Assembly: GCF_044003965.1 (NCBI RefSeq)
Contig: NZ_JBAWKC010000005.1
Coordinates: forward strand, 62,001-126,000
DNA length: 64,000 bases
Direction of reading: 5' to 3'
Origin: Yeosuana aquiaggeris
GTDB taxonomy: Bacteria > Bacteroidota > Bacteroidia > Flavobacteriales > Flavobacteriaceae
Positions 41,534 through 49,819 of this stretch are shown one piece after another. Under the pieces are notes generated by a model that ran no database searches, was not told the DNA's origin, and saw only the letters and a list, made by a program, of their open reading frames with translations. The number at the start of each line of letters is the position of its first letter. Position 1 is the first letter of the stretch. Position numbers and translations under genes: made by a program.

Positions 41534-44386
41534 CTATTTATTTAGATACATTTTTCGTCTAGAGTATAATTCATAAAATTGATCATCTTTAAGACTATCA
41601 ATGAATAATATACTTTCTCCGGTGCTTTTCATTTCTGGTCCTAACTTTTTGTTTACGTTAGGAAACTTGTTAAATGAAAATACTGGTTGCTTTATGGCAT
41701 AACCTTCTAAATGAGGATTAAAATTAAAATCTTTCACTTTCTTTTCTCCTAGCATAACTTTTGTAGCATAATTCACATAAGGTTCACCATAAGCTTTGGC
41801 AATAAAAGGAACCGTTCTGGAAGCTCTTGGGTTGGCTTCAATGATATAAACCATATCATCCTTAATGGCAAATTGTATATTTATTAATCCAACGGTATTC
41901 AAAGCTTTTGCGATTTTTACTGTATGATCTTTTATTTGTTGCATGACTAGATCACCGAGATTGAATGGTGGCAACATGGCATTACTATCACCCGAATGGA
42001 TACCGCAAGGCTCAATATGTTCCATAATTCCAATAATATAGACATCTTCACCATCACAAATAGCATCCGCTTCCGCTTCTATAGCACCTTCTAAGTAATG
42101 ATCTAAAAGTAACTGATTACCTGGCATAACCCTTAATAAACCAACAACGTGCTCTTCCAGTTCTTTTTTATTAATCACAATTTTCATGCCTTGTCCACCA
42201 AGAACATACGAAGGTCTCACTAAAATTGGAAAATCTAAAACGTCCGCAATAGCTGCTGCTTCATCTGCAGTAGTGGCTATATCAAACTCAGGATAAGGAA
42301 TATTATTTTCTTTTAACAAATTGGAAAAAAGCCCTCTGTCTTCAGCTAAATCAAGCGATTCAAAACTGGTTCCGATAATTTTAATACCATATCTGGATAA
42401 CTTCTCAGCCAGTTTCAAGGCCGTTTGCCCACCTAACTGAACAATAACGCCTTCTGGTTTCTCATGCTTTATAATATCATAAATATGCTCCCAGAAAACA
42501 GGTTCAAAATATAATTTATCCGCCGTGTCAAAATCGGTCGATACCGTTTCTGGATTACAATTAATCATAATGGTTTCATAACCGCATTCAGCAGCAGCCA
42601 AAACACCATGCACACAACAGTAGTCAAACTCTATCCCTTGCCCAATTCTGTTCGGACCAGAACCTAAAACAATAATTTTTTTCTTATCAGTAACAATACT
42701 TTCATTATGAGAAAAACGCTCGCCACCCGCCAGTTGCATGTCACTTTCAAAAGTAGAATAGTAATATGGCGTTTGAGCCTTAAATTCAGCTGCACAGGTA
42801 TCAACGAGTTTATAAACTCTGTTGACCCCAAATTCTTCACGTTTGTTATATACCTGACTTTCTAAACATCCCAACATATGAGCAATTTGCCTGTCACCAT
42901 ATCCTTTTTGCTTTGCTTCAAGCAATAAATCCTTTTGAATGGTATCAATTTTATAGGTTGAAATTTCCTTTTGAAGCAGATATAATTCTTCATATTGCTT
43001 TAAAAACCACATGTCAATTTTAGTGATTTCATGAATTCTACTCAACGGAATTCCTAAAGCTATCGCATCATAAATGATAAACACTCGATCCCAAGAAGCA
43101 TAGGTGAGTTTCTCTATAATTTCCTCATAATTTTTATTTTCCTTCCCATCTGCACCTAGGCCATTTCGCTTAATTTCAAGAGATTGTGTTGCTTTGTGCA
43201 ATGCTTCTTGAAAGGAGCGTCCAATACCCATCACCTCTCCAACAGATTTCATTTGTAAACCTAGTGTACGGTTACTTCCTTCAAATTTATCAAAATTCCA
43301 ACGCGGTATTTTTACAATTACATAGTCTAAGGTAGGCTCAAATAATGCTGAAGTAGATTTTGTAATTTGATTTTGCAATTCATCTAGGTGATAACCTATA
43401 GCTAATTTAGCCGCAATTTTTGCTATAGGATAACCTGTTGCTTTACTTGCCAATGCCGATGAACGCGATACACGTGGATTAATTTCAATAGCAATGATAT
43501 CTTCATTCTCATCTGGACTCACGGCAAACTGCACGTTACATCCACCAGCAAAATCACCAATACTTCGCATCATATGAATAGCCATATCACGCATTCTTTG
43601 GTAAGTTCTGTCACTTAAGGTCATGGCTGGAGCAACTGTAATAGAATCACCTGTATGAATACCCATTGGGTCCATATTTTCAATAGAACAAATGATAACC
43701 ACATTATCATTAGCATCTCTAAGGAGCTCTAATTCATACTCTTTCCAACCAATAAGGGCCTTATCAATCATAACTTCATGAATTGGAGATACTTCCAAAC
43801 CATGAGTTAATAATTCATCAAAATCCTTTTCTTCATGCACAAAGGAGGCACCTGCACCACCCAGCGTGAAAGAGGCTCTAATTACTAAAGGAAAACCAAA
43901 TTCCTGAGCTATTTCTTTACCCTTTAAATAAGAGGTAGCTGTGGCCTGCGGCGCCATTGGAATTCCTATTTTAAGCATCAACTCTCTAAATTTCTCTCTG
44001 TCTTCAGTTATATTGATAGCATCAATATCAACACCAATAATTTCAACTCCAAAATCTTTCCAAATACCCTTTTCATCAGCCTCAATACATAAATTCAATG
44101 CTGTTTGACCACCCATTGTTGGTAATACAGCATCAATTTGAGGGTGTTCTTTTAAAATTTTTATTATTGATTTGGTGGTTAGAGGCAACAAATAAATATG
44201 ATCAGCCATTGTAGGATCTGTCATAATGGTCGCTGGATTTGAATTGATAAGAACTGTCTCAATTCCATCTTCTCTCAATGACCTTAAGGCTTGCGACCCC
44301 GAGTAATCAAATTCACATGCTTGCCCAATAACAATAGGCCCAGAACCAATAATTAATATAGATTTAAGTTTAGAATTTTTTGGCAT
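41534..44386 (-). CDS. carB: Carbamoyl-phosphate synthase large subunit, without MGS domain
   Basis: This has 950 residues. It makes carbamoyl phosphate for pyrimidines and arginine, with ammonia supplied by CarA. Both ATP-grasp halves are present: the N-terminal half begins SILIIGSGPIVIGQACEFDYSG with NPRVSRSSALASKATGYPIA, and the C-terminal half begins KIIVLGSGPNRIGQGIEFDY and contains EANPRASRTVPFIAKA. It ends at about residue 950 after GPEMKSTGESILFIDSLKDD. The E. coli enzyme continues about 120 residues through the MGS-like allosteric domain, so regulation by UMP and ornithine at that site is not expected. This shorter form is usual in flavobacteria. Confidence 0.96.
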   Translation of the reverse strand: MPKNSKLKSILIIGSGPIVIGQACEFDYSGSQALRSLREDGIETVLINSNPATIMTDPTMADHIYLLPLTTKSIIKILKEHPQIDAVLPTMGGQTALNLCIEADEKGIWKDFGVEIIGVDIDAINITEDREKFRELMLKIGIPMAPQATATSYLKGKEIAQEFGFPLVIRASFTLGGAGASFVHEEKDFDELLTHGLEVSPIHEVMIDKALIGWKEYELELLRDANDNVVIICSIENMDPMGIHTGDSITVAPAMTLSDRTYQRMRDMAIHMMRSIGDFAGGCNVQFAVSPDENEDIIAIEINPRVSRSSALASKATGYPIAKIAAKLAIGYHLDELQNQITKSTSALFEPTLDYVIVKIPRWNFDKFEGSNRTLGLQMKSVGEVMGIGRSFQEALHKATQSLEIKRNGLGADGKENKNYEEIIEKLTYASWDRVFIIYDAIALGIPLSRIHEITKIDMWFLKQYEELYLLQKEISTYKIDTIQKDLLLEAKQKGYGDRQIAHMLGCLESQVYNKREEFGVNRVYKLVDTCAAEFKAQTPYYYSTFESDMQLAGGERFSHNESIVTDKKKIIVLGSGPNRIGQGIEFDYCCVHGVLAAAECGYETIMINCNPETVSTDFDTADKLYFEPVFWEHIYDIIKHEKPEGVIVQLGGQTALKLAEKLSRYGIKIIGTSFESLDLAEDRGLFSNLLKENNIPYPEFDIATTADEAAAIADVLDFPILVRPSYVLGGQGMKIVINKKELEEHVVGLLRVMPGNQLLLDHYLEGAIEAEADAICDGEDVYIIGIMEHIEPCGIHSGDSNAMLPPFNLGDLVMQQIKDHTVKIAKALNTVGLINIQFAIKDDMVYIIEANPRASRTVPFIAKAYGEPYVNYATKVMLGEKKVKDFNFNPHLEGYAIKQPVFSFNKFPNVNKKLGPEMKSTGESILFIDSLKDDQFYELYSRRKMYLNK

Positions 44387-44435
44387 TTTAACTTTTGGTT
44401 TTTTCTAGTTTAATAAAAATTTCGTTATAAGATAT

Positions 44436-44467
44436 AAAAAAAGGCGTTACACCTAAGCAACACCTTT
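44436..44467 (-). terminator. Terminator of rpmH
   Basis: On the minus strand AAAGGTGTT (44459-44467) pairs with AACGCCTTT (44440-44448), one wobble, followed by a T tract (complement of 44436-44442). It lies between rpmH and carB, so carB likely has its own promoter. Confidence 0.7.
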
Positions 44468-44492
44468 AATTTATAAGTAATGATGTATATCA

Positions 44493-44654
44493 TTATTTTT
44501 TATGTCTAGCGTCAGACGATACAGACAATTTTTTTCTTCCTTTAGCTCTTCTTCGAGCTAATACTTTTCTACCATTAGCAGAAGCCATTCTTTCTCTGAA
44601 ACCATGTTTGTTTCTTCTCTTTCTTTTTGATGGCTGAAACGTTCTTTTACTCAT
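44493..44654 (-). CDS. rpmH: 50S ribosomal protein L34
   Basis: This is a 53-residue frame starting at ATG 44654. The translation begins MSKRTFQPSKRKRRNKHGFR and ends SSDARHKK, with the fully conserved KRTFQPS, NKHGFRxRM and GRKVLARRRAKGR parts of L34. The protein is short and very basic, as expected for this large-subunit protein. A promoter lies 70 bp upstream and a terminator directly downstream. Its usual partners rnpA and dnaA are not adjacent, which is normal for flavobacteria. Confidence 0.97.
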   Translation of the reverse strand: MSKRTFQPSKRKRRNKHGFRERMASANGRKVLARRRAKGRKKLSVSSDARHKK

Positions 44655-44723
44655 TATCTAGTATCTTTAAATCTGAAAAATGTGTTTATTTTTTAAAGTT
44701 TAAGGGTTACCTAAAACCGAGCG

Positions 44724-44731
44724 CAAATATA
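44724..44731 (-). promoter_or_regulatory. Promoter -7 element of rpmH
   Basis: TATATTTG on the minus strand is an exact TAnnTTTG match. It predicts a leader of roughly 60 nt before the rpmH start at 44654. Confidence 0.6.
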
Positions 44732-44953
44732 CAAAGAGTTTTTACTTTGACAAACGTTATTTTAAAAATATTTATTAATTCAATAAATTTTAAAAATTAT
44801 GACATAATTAAATCATACAACTCGTTTAAACAGTTTATTTTTGTTGCACCTCAATTGGGTCCTTTTCATAAAAATTTAGTTACTTTGTAATCTATATTTT
44901 AGATACAAAAAAGACTATCAAATGTATCTTTAACACCTTTATTTAGATTAAAA

Positions 44954-45529
44954 ATGTATAATAAAATTATAAAACTTATTATTGCGGCCGGCATCTTTGC
45001 TTATGCTGTTTATCAATTTACGGAAAATAATATTGGAAATGGCATCATGCTTATCCTTCTTTCTGGTGTATTTGTGTTTTTGTACTTTAAAAATGAATTT
45101 ATTCTTTTAGCCTTTCTAAGATTAAGAAAACAGGATTTTGAAGGGGCCACCAAATGGCTCAAGAAAATTAAAAATCCAGAATCAGCGCTTGTCAGAAAAC
45201 AACAGGGCTACTATAATTACCTGCATGGTATTATGGTTTCTCAAACCAATATGAATGAGGCTGAAAAATACTTTAAAAATGCCATTTCATTAGGTTTATC
45301 TATGAACCACGATTTAGCGATGGCTAAATTAAATTTATCTGGAATCGCCTTTTCTAAACGAAGAAAACAAGAAGCTTCTAAATTACTATCAGAAGCTCAA
45401 AAACTTGACAAGCAAGGTATGTTGACAGAGCAAATAAAAATGATGAAAGAAAATATGAAGCGTGCTCAAATGCCCAATCAGCATTATGGAGCGGGTGGTT
45501 CTATAAGACAACAAAAAAGGAGAACTTAA
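44954..45529 (+). CDS. Membrane protein with TPR-like cytoplasmic domain
   Basis: This is 191 residues. Two membrane helices (about 5-22 and 27-47) are followed by a TPR-like region (about 55-170): DFEGATKWLKKIKNPESALV, YYNYLHGIMVSQTNMNEAEK and KQEASKLLSEAQKLDKQGML. A basic, Gln-rich tail ends QQKRRT. No enzyme motif is present, and the role may be scaffolding at the inner membrane. A perfect -7 element TATTTTTG at 44836-44843 or a weaker TTACTTTG at 44880-44887 may start it. A strong terminator follows. Confidence 0.72.
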   Translation: MYNKIIKLIIAAGIFAYAVYQFTENNIGNGIMLILLSGVFVFLYFKNEFILLAFLRLRKQDFEGATKWLKKIKNPESALVRKQQGYYNYLHGIMVSQTNMNEAEKYFKNAISLGLSMNHDLAMAKLNLSGIAFSKRRKQEASKLLSEAQKLDKQGMLTEQIKMMKENMKRAQMPNQHYGAGGSIRQQKRRT

Positions 45530-45543
45530 GCTTCTCCTTTTTT
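45513..45543. terminator. Bidirectional terminator after the TPR membrane protein
   Basis: AAAAAAGGAGAA (45513-45524) pairs with TTCTCCTTTTTT (45532-45543) with a 7-nt loop. It lies between converging genes, overlapping the end of the plus-strand gene. Confidence 0.85.
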
Positions 45544-45575
45544 GTTTACACTGTTATTTTTTATTTATACTGTTA

Positions 45576-46496
45576 TTACTGTACTTTATCATAATATCCC
45601 ATTTTAGGAATATCAATCATATATTTTTTTCCAGATTTATTGCTAAGAAACCTATCTCTTAACCAAGGATTGTGAACCTTTAAAATTTTATAGTTGATAC
45701 CAAATCCTTCGGCAAATTTTGTAAAATCCGTAACTGCTGTATCAACTTCCACTTTATAGGTTGGTATTTGAGAATATAAATCTTTCTCTCTAAAATTAAA
45801 TCCATAAATATCTGGATGTTTTAATATTTCTTTTAGAGCCACAATTCTAAACACATATCTACCTGTTTCTTCTCCTAATAACAAATCGTAATAATTAGAG
45901 ACATTTTGTTCTTTTAAACGTCTTGAAACTCCAGTATCCCCTGCGTTATAAGCAGCTGCTGCCAATGTCCATGACCCTAATTTTTCTTTAGATTTCAACA
46001 AGTATTTACAGGCAACCTCAGTAGATTTTTCCAAATGATAACGTTCATCAACATTATCATTAACTTCTAATCCATTTTCTTTTGCAGTCGCCTGCATAAT
46101 TTGCCATACTCCTGTGGCTTTAGCACTTGAAACCGCATTGGTCAATCCACTTTCAATAACGGCCAAATATTTAAAATCATCTGGAATCCCATTCTTTTTC
46201 AAAATGGGCTCTATGATAGGAAAATACTTTTTAGCTCTCTTAAACATTAATAAGCCGTTTGATTGCCAATACGTGTTCACTAATAATTCTCTATCCATAC
46301 GCTCAAAAACTTCTGGATCTTTTAATGGCATTGGCTCACCGGCAAAATCCAAATTATTTGGAACCTGCAAGGCATAAACATTATAATCGTTGATCAGTTT
46401 TTTTTCAAAATTTTCATCAGTTTGAGCATCCTGCAGCGCATAAATAAATAGCCCACATAAGCTAAATAATCCTATAATTGCTAATATGTTTTTCAT
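45576..46496 (-). CDS. Lytic transglycosylase (SLT domain)
   Basis: This is 306 residues with an N-terminal signal or anchor (about 1-20). The SLT domain (about 95-215) has the catalytic Glu in KYLAVIESGLTNAVSS, followed by KATGVWQIMQATAKENGLEV and AAAAYNAGDTGVSRRLKEQN, the standard motif set. The C-terminal about 60 residues (YKVEVDTAVTDFTKFAEGFG, ILKVHNPWLRD) have the look of a LysM-type module. The enzyme cleaves the MurNAc-GlcNAc bond, forming 1,6-anhydro products during peptidoglycan turnover. It resembles MltD-type enzymes in layout. Confidence 0.9.
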   Translation of the reverse strand: MKNILAIIGLFSLCGLFIYALQDAQTDENFEKKLINDYNVYALQVPNNLDFAGEPMPLKDPEVFERMDRELLVNTYWQSNGLLMFKRAKKYFPIIEPILKKNGIPDDFKYLAVIESGLTNAVSSAKATGVWQIMQATAKENGLEVNDNVDERYHLEKSTEVACKYLLKSKEKLGSWTLAAAAYNAGDTGVSRRLKEQNVSNYYDLLLGEETGRYVFRIVALKEILKHPDIYGFNFREKDLYSQIPTYKVEVDTAVTDFTKFAEGFGINYKILKVHNPWLRDRFLSNKSGKKYMIDIPKMGYYDKVQ

Positions 46497-46544
46497 TTTT
46501 TATTTTTTTATAAAATTATAAAAATAATTGTTTCTATCTCTATA

Positions 46545-47207
46545 CTAAGTCAATATTAGTTTTGGCAAATGTTCGTTAAACCATTTGTATTTATTCAATA
46601 TCATGACATGTGTTCCATTTTTAACAATTATACATGTCCCAATATTTTTTATAGGAAACACCGGATCATGATCACCATGAATATGAATAATATCTGGAAT
46701 AGCTTCCTCCTGTTTCCAACAGACCATGTTTTCAATCGCCCAATTTAAATAGTTACTATCATTAACCGATAAATATTTTTTATACAATTCCATTCTTTTA
46801 GTAATATTATTACCAAACACATATTTAGAAAATAAATCAATATTGCTTACTAATTGAACTGGTAATAATTTATAAGCCTTAGTAACTTTTGCAAGAATCA
46901 TTTTTTTAGGTAACTCATTCTTAGACTTAACGCTTGAAACAATAATTAATTTCTGAACATTTAAATATTTACTCATTTCTTGAACTAAAACACCTCCGAA
47001 AGAGACACCCAGTAAAACGCATTTTTTATGCTCAATTTTGTCGGACATGCGTCTTGCATATTCACTAAGTAATTCATTATCAATAGGGATAAGCCATTCA
47101 AGATAATGAATTTGAAACTGAGTTTCAGGTAATTCTATGTATTCAAATATTTTTGAACTGGCTGCCATTCCTGGCATAAAATAGACGTGTATTATATCTT
47201 GATTCAT
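46545..47207 (-). CDS. Alpha/beta-hydrolase family protein
   Basis: This is 220 residues with no signal. The nucleophile elbow is GVSFGG with Ser69. A later strand ends HIHGDHDPVFP with the acid, and KNGTHVMILNK supplies the His, completing a catalytic triad in the expected order. The N-terminal IIHVYFMPGMAASSKIFEYI holds the oxyanion-hole region. The substrate is unknown (ester or thioester). It is upstream of the lytic transglycosylase on the same strand with a 48-bp gap, so weak co-transcription is possible. Confidence 0.8.
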   Translation of the reverse strand: MNQDIIHVYFMPGMAASSKIFEYIELPETQFQIHYLEWLIPIDNELLSEYARRMSDKIEHKKCVLLGVSFGGVLVQEMSKYLNVQKLIIVSSVKSKNELPKKMILAKVTKAYKLLPVQLVSNIDLFSKYVFGNNITKRMELYKKYLSVNDSNYLNWAIENMVCWKQEEAIPDIIHIHGDHDPVFPIKNIGTCIIVKNGTHVMILNKYKWFNEHLPKLILT

Positions 47208-47251
47208 AAGGTTTTAACCTTAAATTATCCTGTTATTAAGTATTTTTTTTG

Positions 47252-47259
47252 TAAATTTG
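47252..47259 (+). promoter_or_regulatory. Promoter -7 element of the GNAT-like gene
   Basis: TAAATTTG is an exact TAnnTTTG match and predicts a leader of about 58 nt before the ATG at 47324. Confidence 0.55.
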
Positions 47260-47323
47260 CATCACAAAACTATAGAAAATAGTTCTCACTATTGAAGTTT
47301 CTTTAGAAATAAAACTTTTTACC

Positions 47324-47620
47324 ATGATAGATGCAGCAGAATTAATAGATAATGATTTCTTACGTCAATTTGAAATAAAAATTGATGATCATTTGGCCAA
47401 AATTGAATATTCTTTGCAAGATAGAAAGATATTTTTAACTAAACTCGTTATTCCTGAGGGTATTACAGATGAAAATTTCAGAACTGAATTTTTATCTGCT
47501 GTTTTTGAACAGATTGATGAACGCAATTTAAGTATTGTGCCTACAAGTCCGGATATTGCTAAATTTGTAAGAAGAAATAGAAAGTATAAAAGAATGCTTC
47601 CTGTGGGATTAAGAATTTAA
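47324..47620 (+). CDS. Small GNAT-like N-acetyltransferase (NATD1/YjdJ-type)
   Basis: This is 98 residues. The pattern FEIKIDDHLAKIEYSLQDRK, IFLTKLVIPEGI, then the helix FRTEFLSAVFEQIDERNLSI and VPTSPDIAKFVRRNRKYKRM corresponds to the compact single-domain GNAT proteins. These use acetyl-CoA but lack most of the normal substrate lobe. The substrate is unknown. The acetyl-CoA loop (R/Q-x-x-G-x-G/A) is degenerate here, so activity is uncertain. It is monocistronic with its own promoter. Confidence 0.75.
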   Translation: MIDAAELIDNDFLRQFEIKIDDHLAKIEYSLQDRKIFLTKLVIPEGITDENFRTEFLSAVFEQIDERNLSIVPTSPDIAKFVRRNRKYKRMLPVGLRI

Positions 47621-47652
47621 ATCGCTTAAAACTAATCATAAAATTATTTATT

Positions 47653-48156
47653 TTATTGTTTGACATATACCAATGTCAAGTCTTGTCTTGATATAACTTT
47701 TGTAAAATCAGCATTAAATATTTCAATAGCATCTTCATATATAATAGATAACTGATCGTTCATAACGGACGCAGAATGTTTATTAAGTGTAATTGTATTA
47801 CCTTTTTGAGAATAGTTAGTGGCCAAACTTATTACGCCTTCTGCATCACATTCTACGTTAAAAGCATATTCATTTATCGCTTCATTCAATATATAAATTT
47901 GAATTAAAGGATTAAAAGAAGCATGAGTATACACAACGCCGGTTGATTCAAATACCATTATTTCATTATTAACACAATCAATTTCTTGTAAAATATTAAT
48001 GCTTTTTATACCGTCATTATTGATATCAAAGCCCTCTGCAACATTATAGCCCACCAGTTCCCAAACACCTTCAACAGATGTTAAATTTGAATCATCACTT
48101 GAACAGGCAAATAATGATAAAGATAAAAAAGTAATAATAATGAGAATTCTTTTCAT
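47653..48156 (-). CDS. Lipocalin-like lipoprotein
   Basis: This is 167 residues with a lipobox signal (IIITFLSLSLFACSSDD, Cys18). The start of the mature domain, SVEGVWELVGYNVAEGFDIN, and the later YSQKGNTITLNKH segment are typical of the small lipocalin-like domains (e.g. DUF4923/DUF5004-like) that abound as surface or periplasmic lipoproteins in flavobacteria. The precise family is not certain and the ligand is unknown. It is encoded alone, convergent with the GNAT-like gene. Confidence 0.72.
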   Translation of the reverse strand: MKRILIIITFLSLSLFACSSDDSNLTSVEGVWELVGYNVAEGFDINNDGIKSINILQEIDCVNNEIMVFESTGVVYTHASFNPLIQIYILNEAINEYAFNVECDAEGVISLATNYSQKGNTITLNKHSASVMNDQLSIIYEDAIEIFNADFTKVISRQDLTLVYVKQ

Positions 48157-48253
48157 GATTTGGGATCCTAAAGAATAGATTCAAAACTAGATCATTAGTA
48201 CTATATAATGGCAAAATTCAGACCAAGGGTTAAAAAAATGGTTAACTTATAAC

Positions 48254-49597
48254 TTATAATGTTTTTTGATTTGAAAAAACATCAATAAATTCAAACCTCA
48301 CAGTGCCATCTTCATCTATTTTTACCAGCTCTATATTATGAGTTGTATTAACAAGTTCAGGATTCCAGGGCGTTTTTACCTTAACGTAATTCTCGGTAAA
48401 TCCATGAATGTAGCCTTCCTTATTTTCGCTTTCAAATAATACTGTTCGGCTGGTACTTAACTGACTTTCATAAAATGCTCTGCGCTTTTTAACGGATAAC
48501 CCACGCAACATTTTACTTCGTTTATTTCTCACATTCATTGGAACTGCCGCTTCCATTTCTGCCGCCTCGGTATTATCTCTTTCAGAATAGGTAAATACAT
48601 GTAAGTATGAAATATCCAATTCATTTAAAAAATTATAAGTCTCTAAAAAATGTGCATCCGTTTCTCCTGGAAATCCAACAATTACATCCACACCAATGCA
48701 GGCATGAGGCATCACTTCTTTTATTTTAGTTACCCTATCAACATATAATTCGCGCAGATAACGGCGCTTCATTTTTTTTAAAATATCGTTGCTTCCTGAT
48801 TGTAATGGAATATGAAAATGTGGCACAAAAGCTCGTGATTTCGCAACTAAATCAATGGTTTCATTTTTTAAAAGATTAGGTTCAATAGATGAAATTCTTA
48901 ATCTCTCAATACCTTTAACTTTATCTAATTCTGTAACTAAATCTAAAAAGGTGTGTTCATGTGTTTTATTTCCAAACTCCCCCTTGCCATAATCACCAAT
49001 ATTAACGCCGGTTAATACTATTTCTTTTATATTTTGCTCTGAAATTTCCCGAGCATTTTTTAATACATTTTCTAAAGAGTCACTTCTTGAAATTCCTCTT
49101 GCCAAAGGAATGGTACAATACGTACATTTATAATCACAACCATCCTGAACTTTCAAAAACGCCCGGGTTCTATCCCCTATTGAATAGGAGCCTACATAAA
49201 AATCAGCTTCTTCAATTTCACAGGAATGTACTTCGCCAAAATCATTTTTAGACAAGTCATTCAAATAATCAGTAATCTTAAACTTTTCTGTAGCTCCTAA
49301 TACCAAATCTACACCATTAACATCTGCCAGCTCCTGTGGTTTCAATTGTGCATAACATCCAATCGCAGCAACAAACGCATTAGGATTCGCTTTTTGGGCC
49401 TGTTTAACTATAGTTTTAAAACGCTTATCAGCATTTTCAGTGACTGAACAGGTATTAATTACATAGATATCAGCATTTTCGGAAAAATCAACACGATCAA
49501 ATCCTTCTTCATTAAAACTTCTGGCAATTGTAGAGGTTTCAGAAAAATTAAGTTTACAACCAAGTGTATAAAATGCTACCTTTTTTCGTGAATTCAT
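48254..49597 (-). CDS. mtaB: tRNA t6A37 methylthiotransferase (MtaB)
   Basis: This is 447 residues from ATG 49597 (MNSRKKVAFYTLGCKLNFSE). The frame stays open to 49696, but a promoter element lies at 49616-49623 inside that extension, so the upstream codons are not used. The N-terminal UPF0004 domain holds three Cys for one iron-sulfur cluster (CKLNF, NTCSV, IGCYA). The radical SAM core has CDYKCTYC for the second cluster. A C-terminal TRAM domain (about 385-445) binds tRNA. It converts t6A to ms2t6A at position 37 of ANN-decoding tRNAs. The CKLNF-type start places it in the MtaB rather than MiaB or RimO group. Confidence 0.92.
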   Translation of the reverse strand: MNSRKKVAFYTLGCKLNFSETSTIARSFNEEGFDRVDFSENADIYVINTCSVTENADKRFKTIVKQAQKANPNAFVAAIGCYAQLKPQELADVNGVDLVLGATEKFKITDYLNDLSKNDFGEVHSCEIEEADFYVGSYSIGDRTRAFLKVQDGCDYKCTYCTIPLARGISRSDSLENVLKNAREISEQNIKEIVLTGVNIGDYGKGEFGNKTHEHTFLDLVTELDKVKGIERLRISSIEPNLLKNETIDLVAKSRAFVPHFHIPLQSGSNDILKKMKRRYLRELYVDRVTKIKEVMPHACIGVDVIVGFPGETDAHFLETYNFLNELDISYLHVFTYSERDNTEAAEMEAAVPMNVRNKRSKMLRGLSVKKRRAFYESQLSTSRTVLFESENKEGYIHGFTENYVKVKTPWNPELVNTTHNIELVKIDEDGTVRFEFIDVFSNQKTL

Positions 49598-49615
49598 GTG
49601 GTAATTAAAAACGTG

Positions 49616-49623
49616 CAAATGTA
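49616..49623 (-). promoter_or_regulatory. Promoter -7 element of mtaB that fixes its start
   Basis: TACATTTG on the minus strand matches TAnnTTTG. Transcription would start about 10 nt before the ATG at 49597, so the longer reading frame upstream cannot be translated from this promoter. Confidence 0.6.
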
Positions 49624-49819
49624 ATAAAAAAAAGAGGGTTTCTTTTTGAAATACTCGGTAACTAAATTTAATAAAATATATTGCCATCTGCAGCAAAAAA
49701 TCTTACTTTCATTTTTGACATAACTTTTGAAAAAACTTCACATCATAATTTTAAAGTGAAAAATTTTTCTTTCTATAGATTTTAAAACTTTATTTTTGAG
49801 GTAATTTAAAAACATCCTC

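Noticed and set aside
44627..44890. An 87-codon plus-strand frame upstream of the TPR membrane gene
   Set aside because: It overlaps the start and promoter of rpmH on the other strand and shows no domain, signal or sensible composition.
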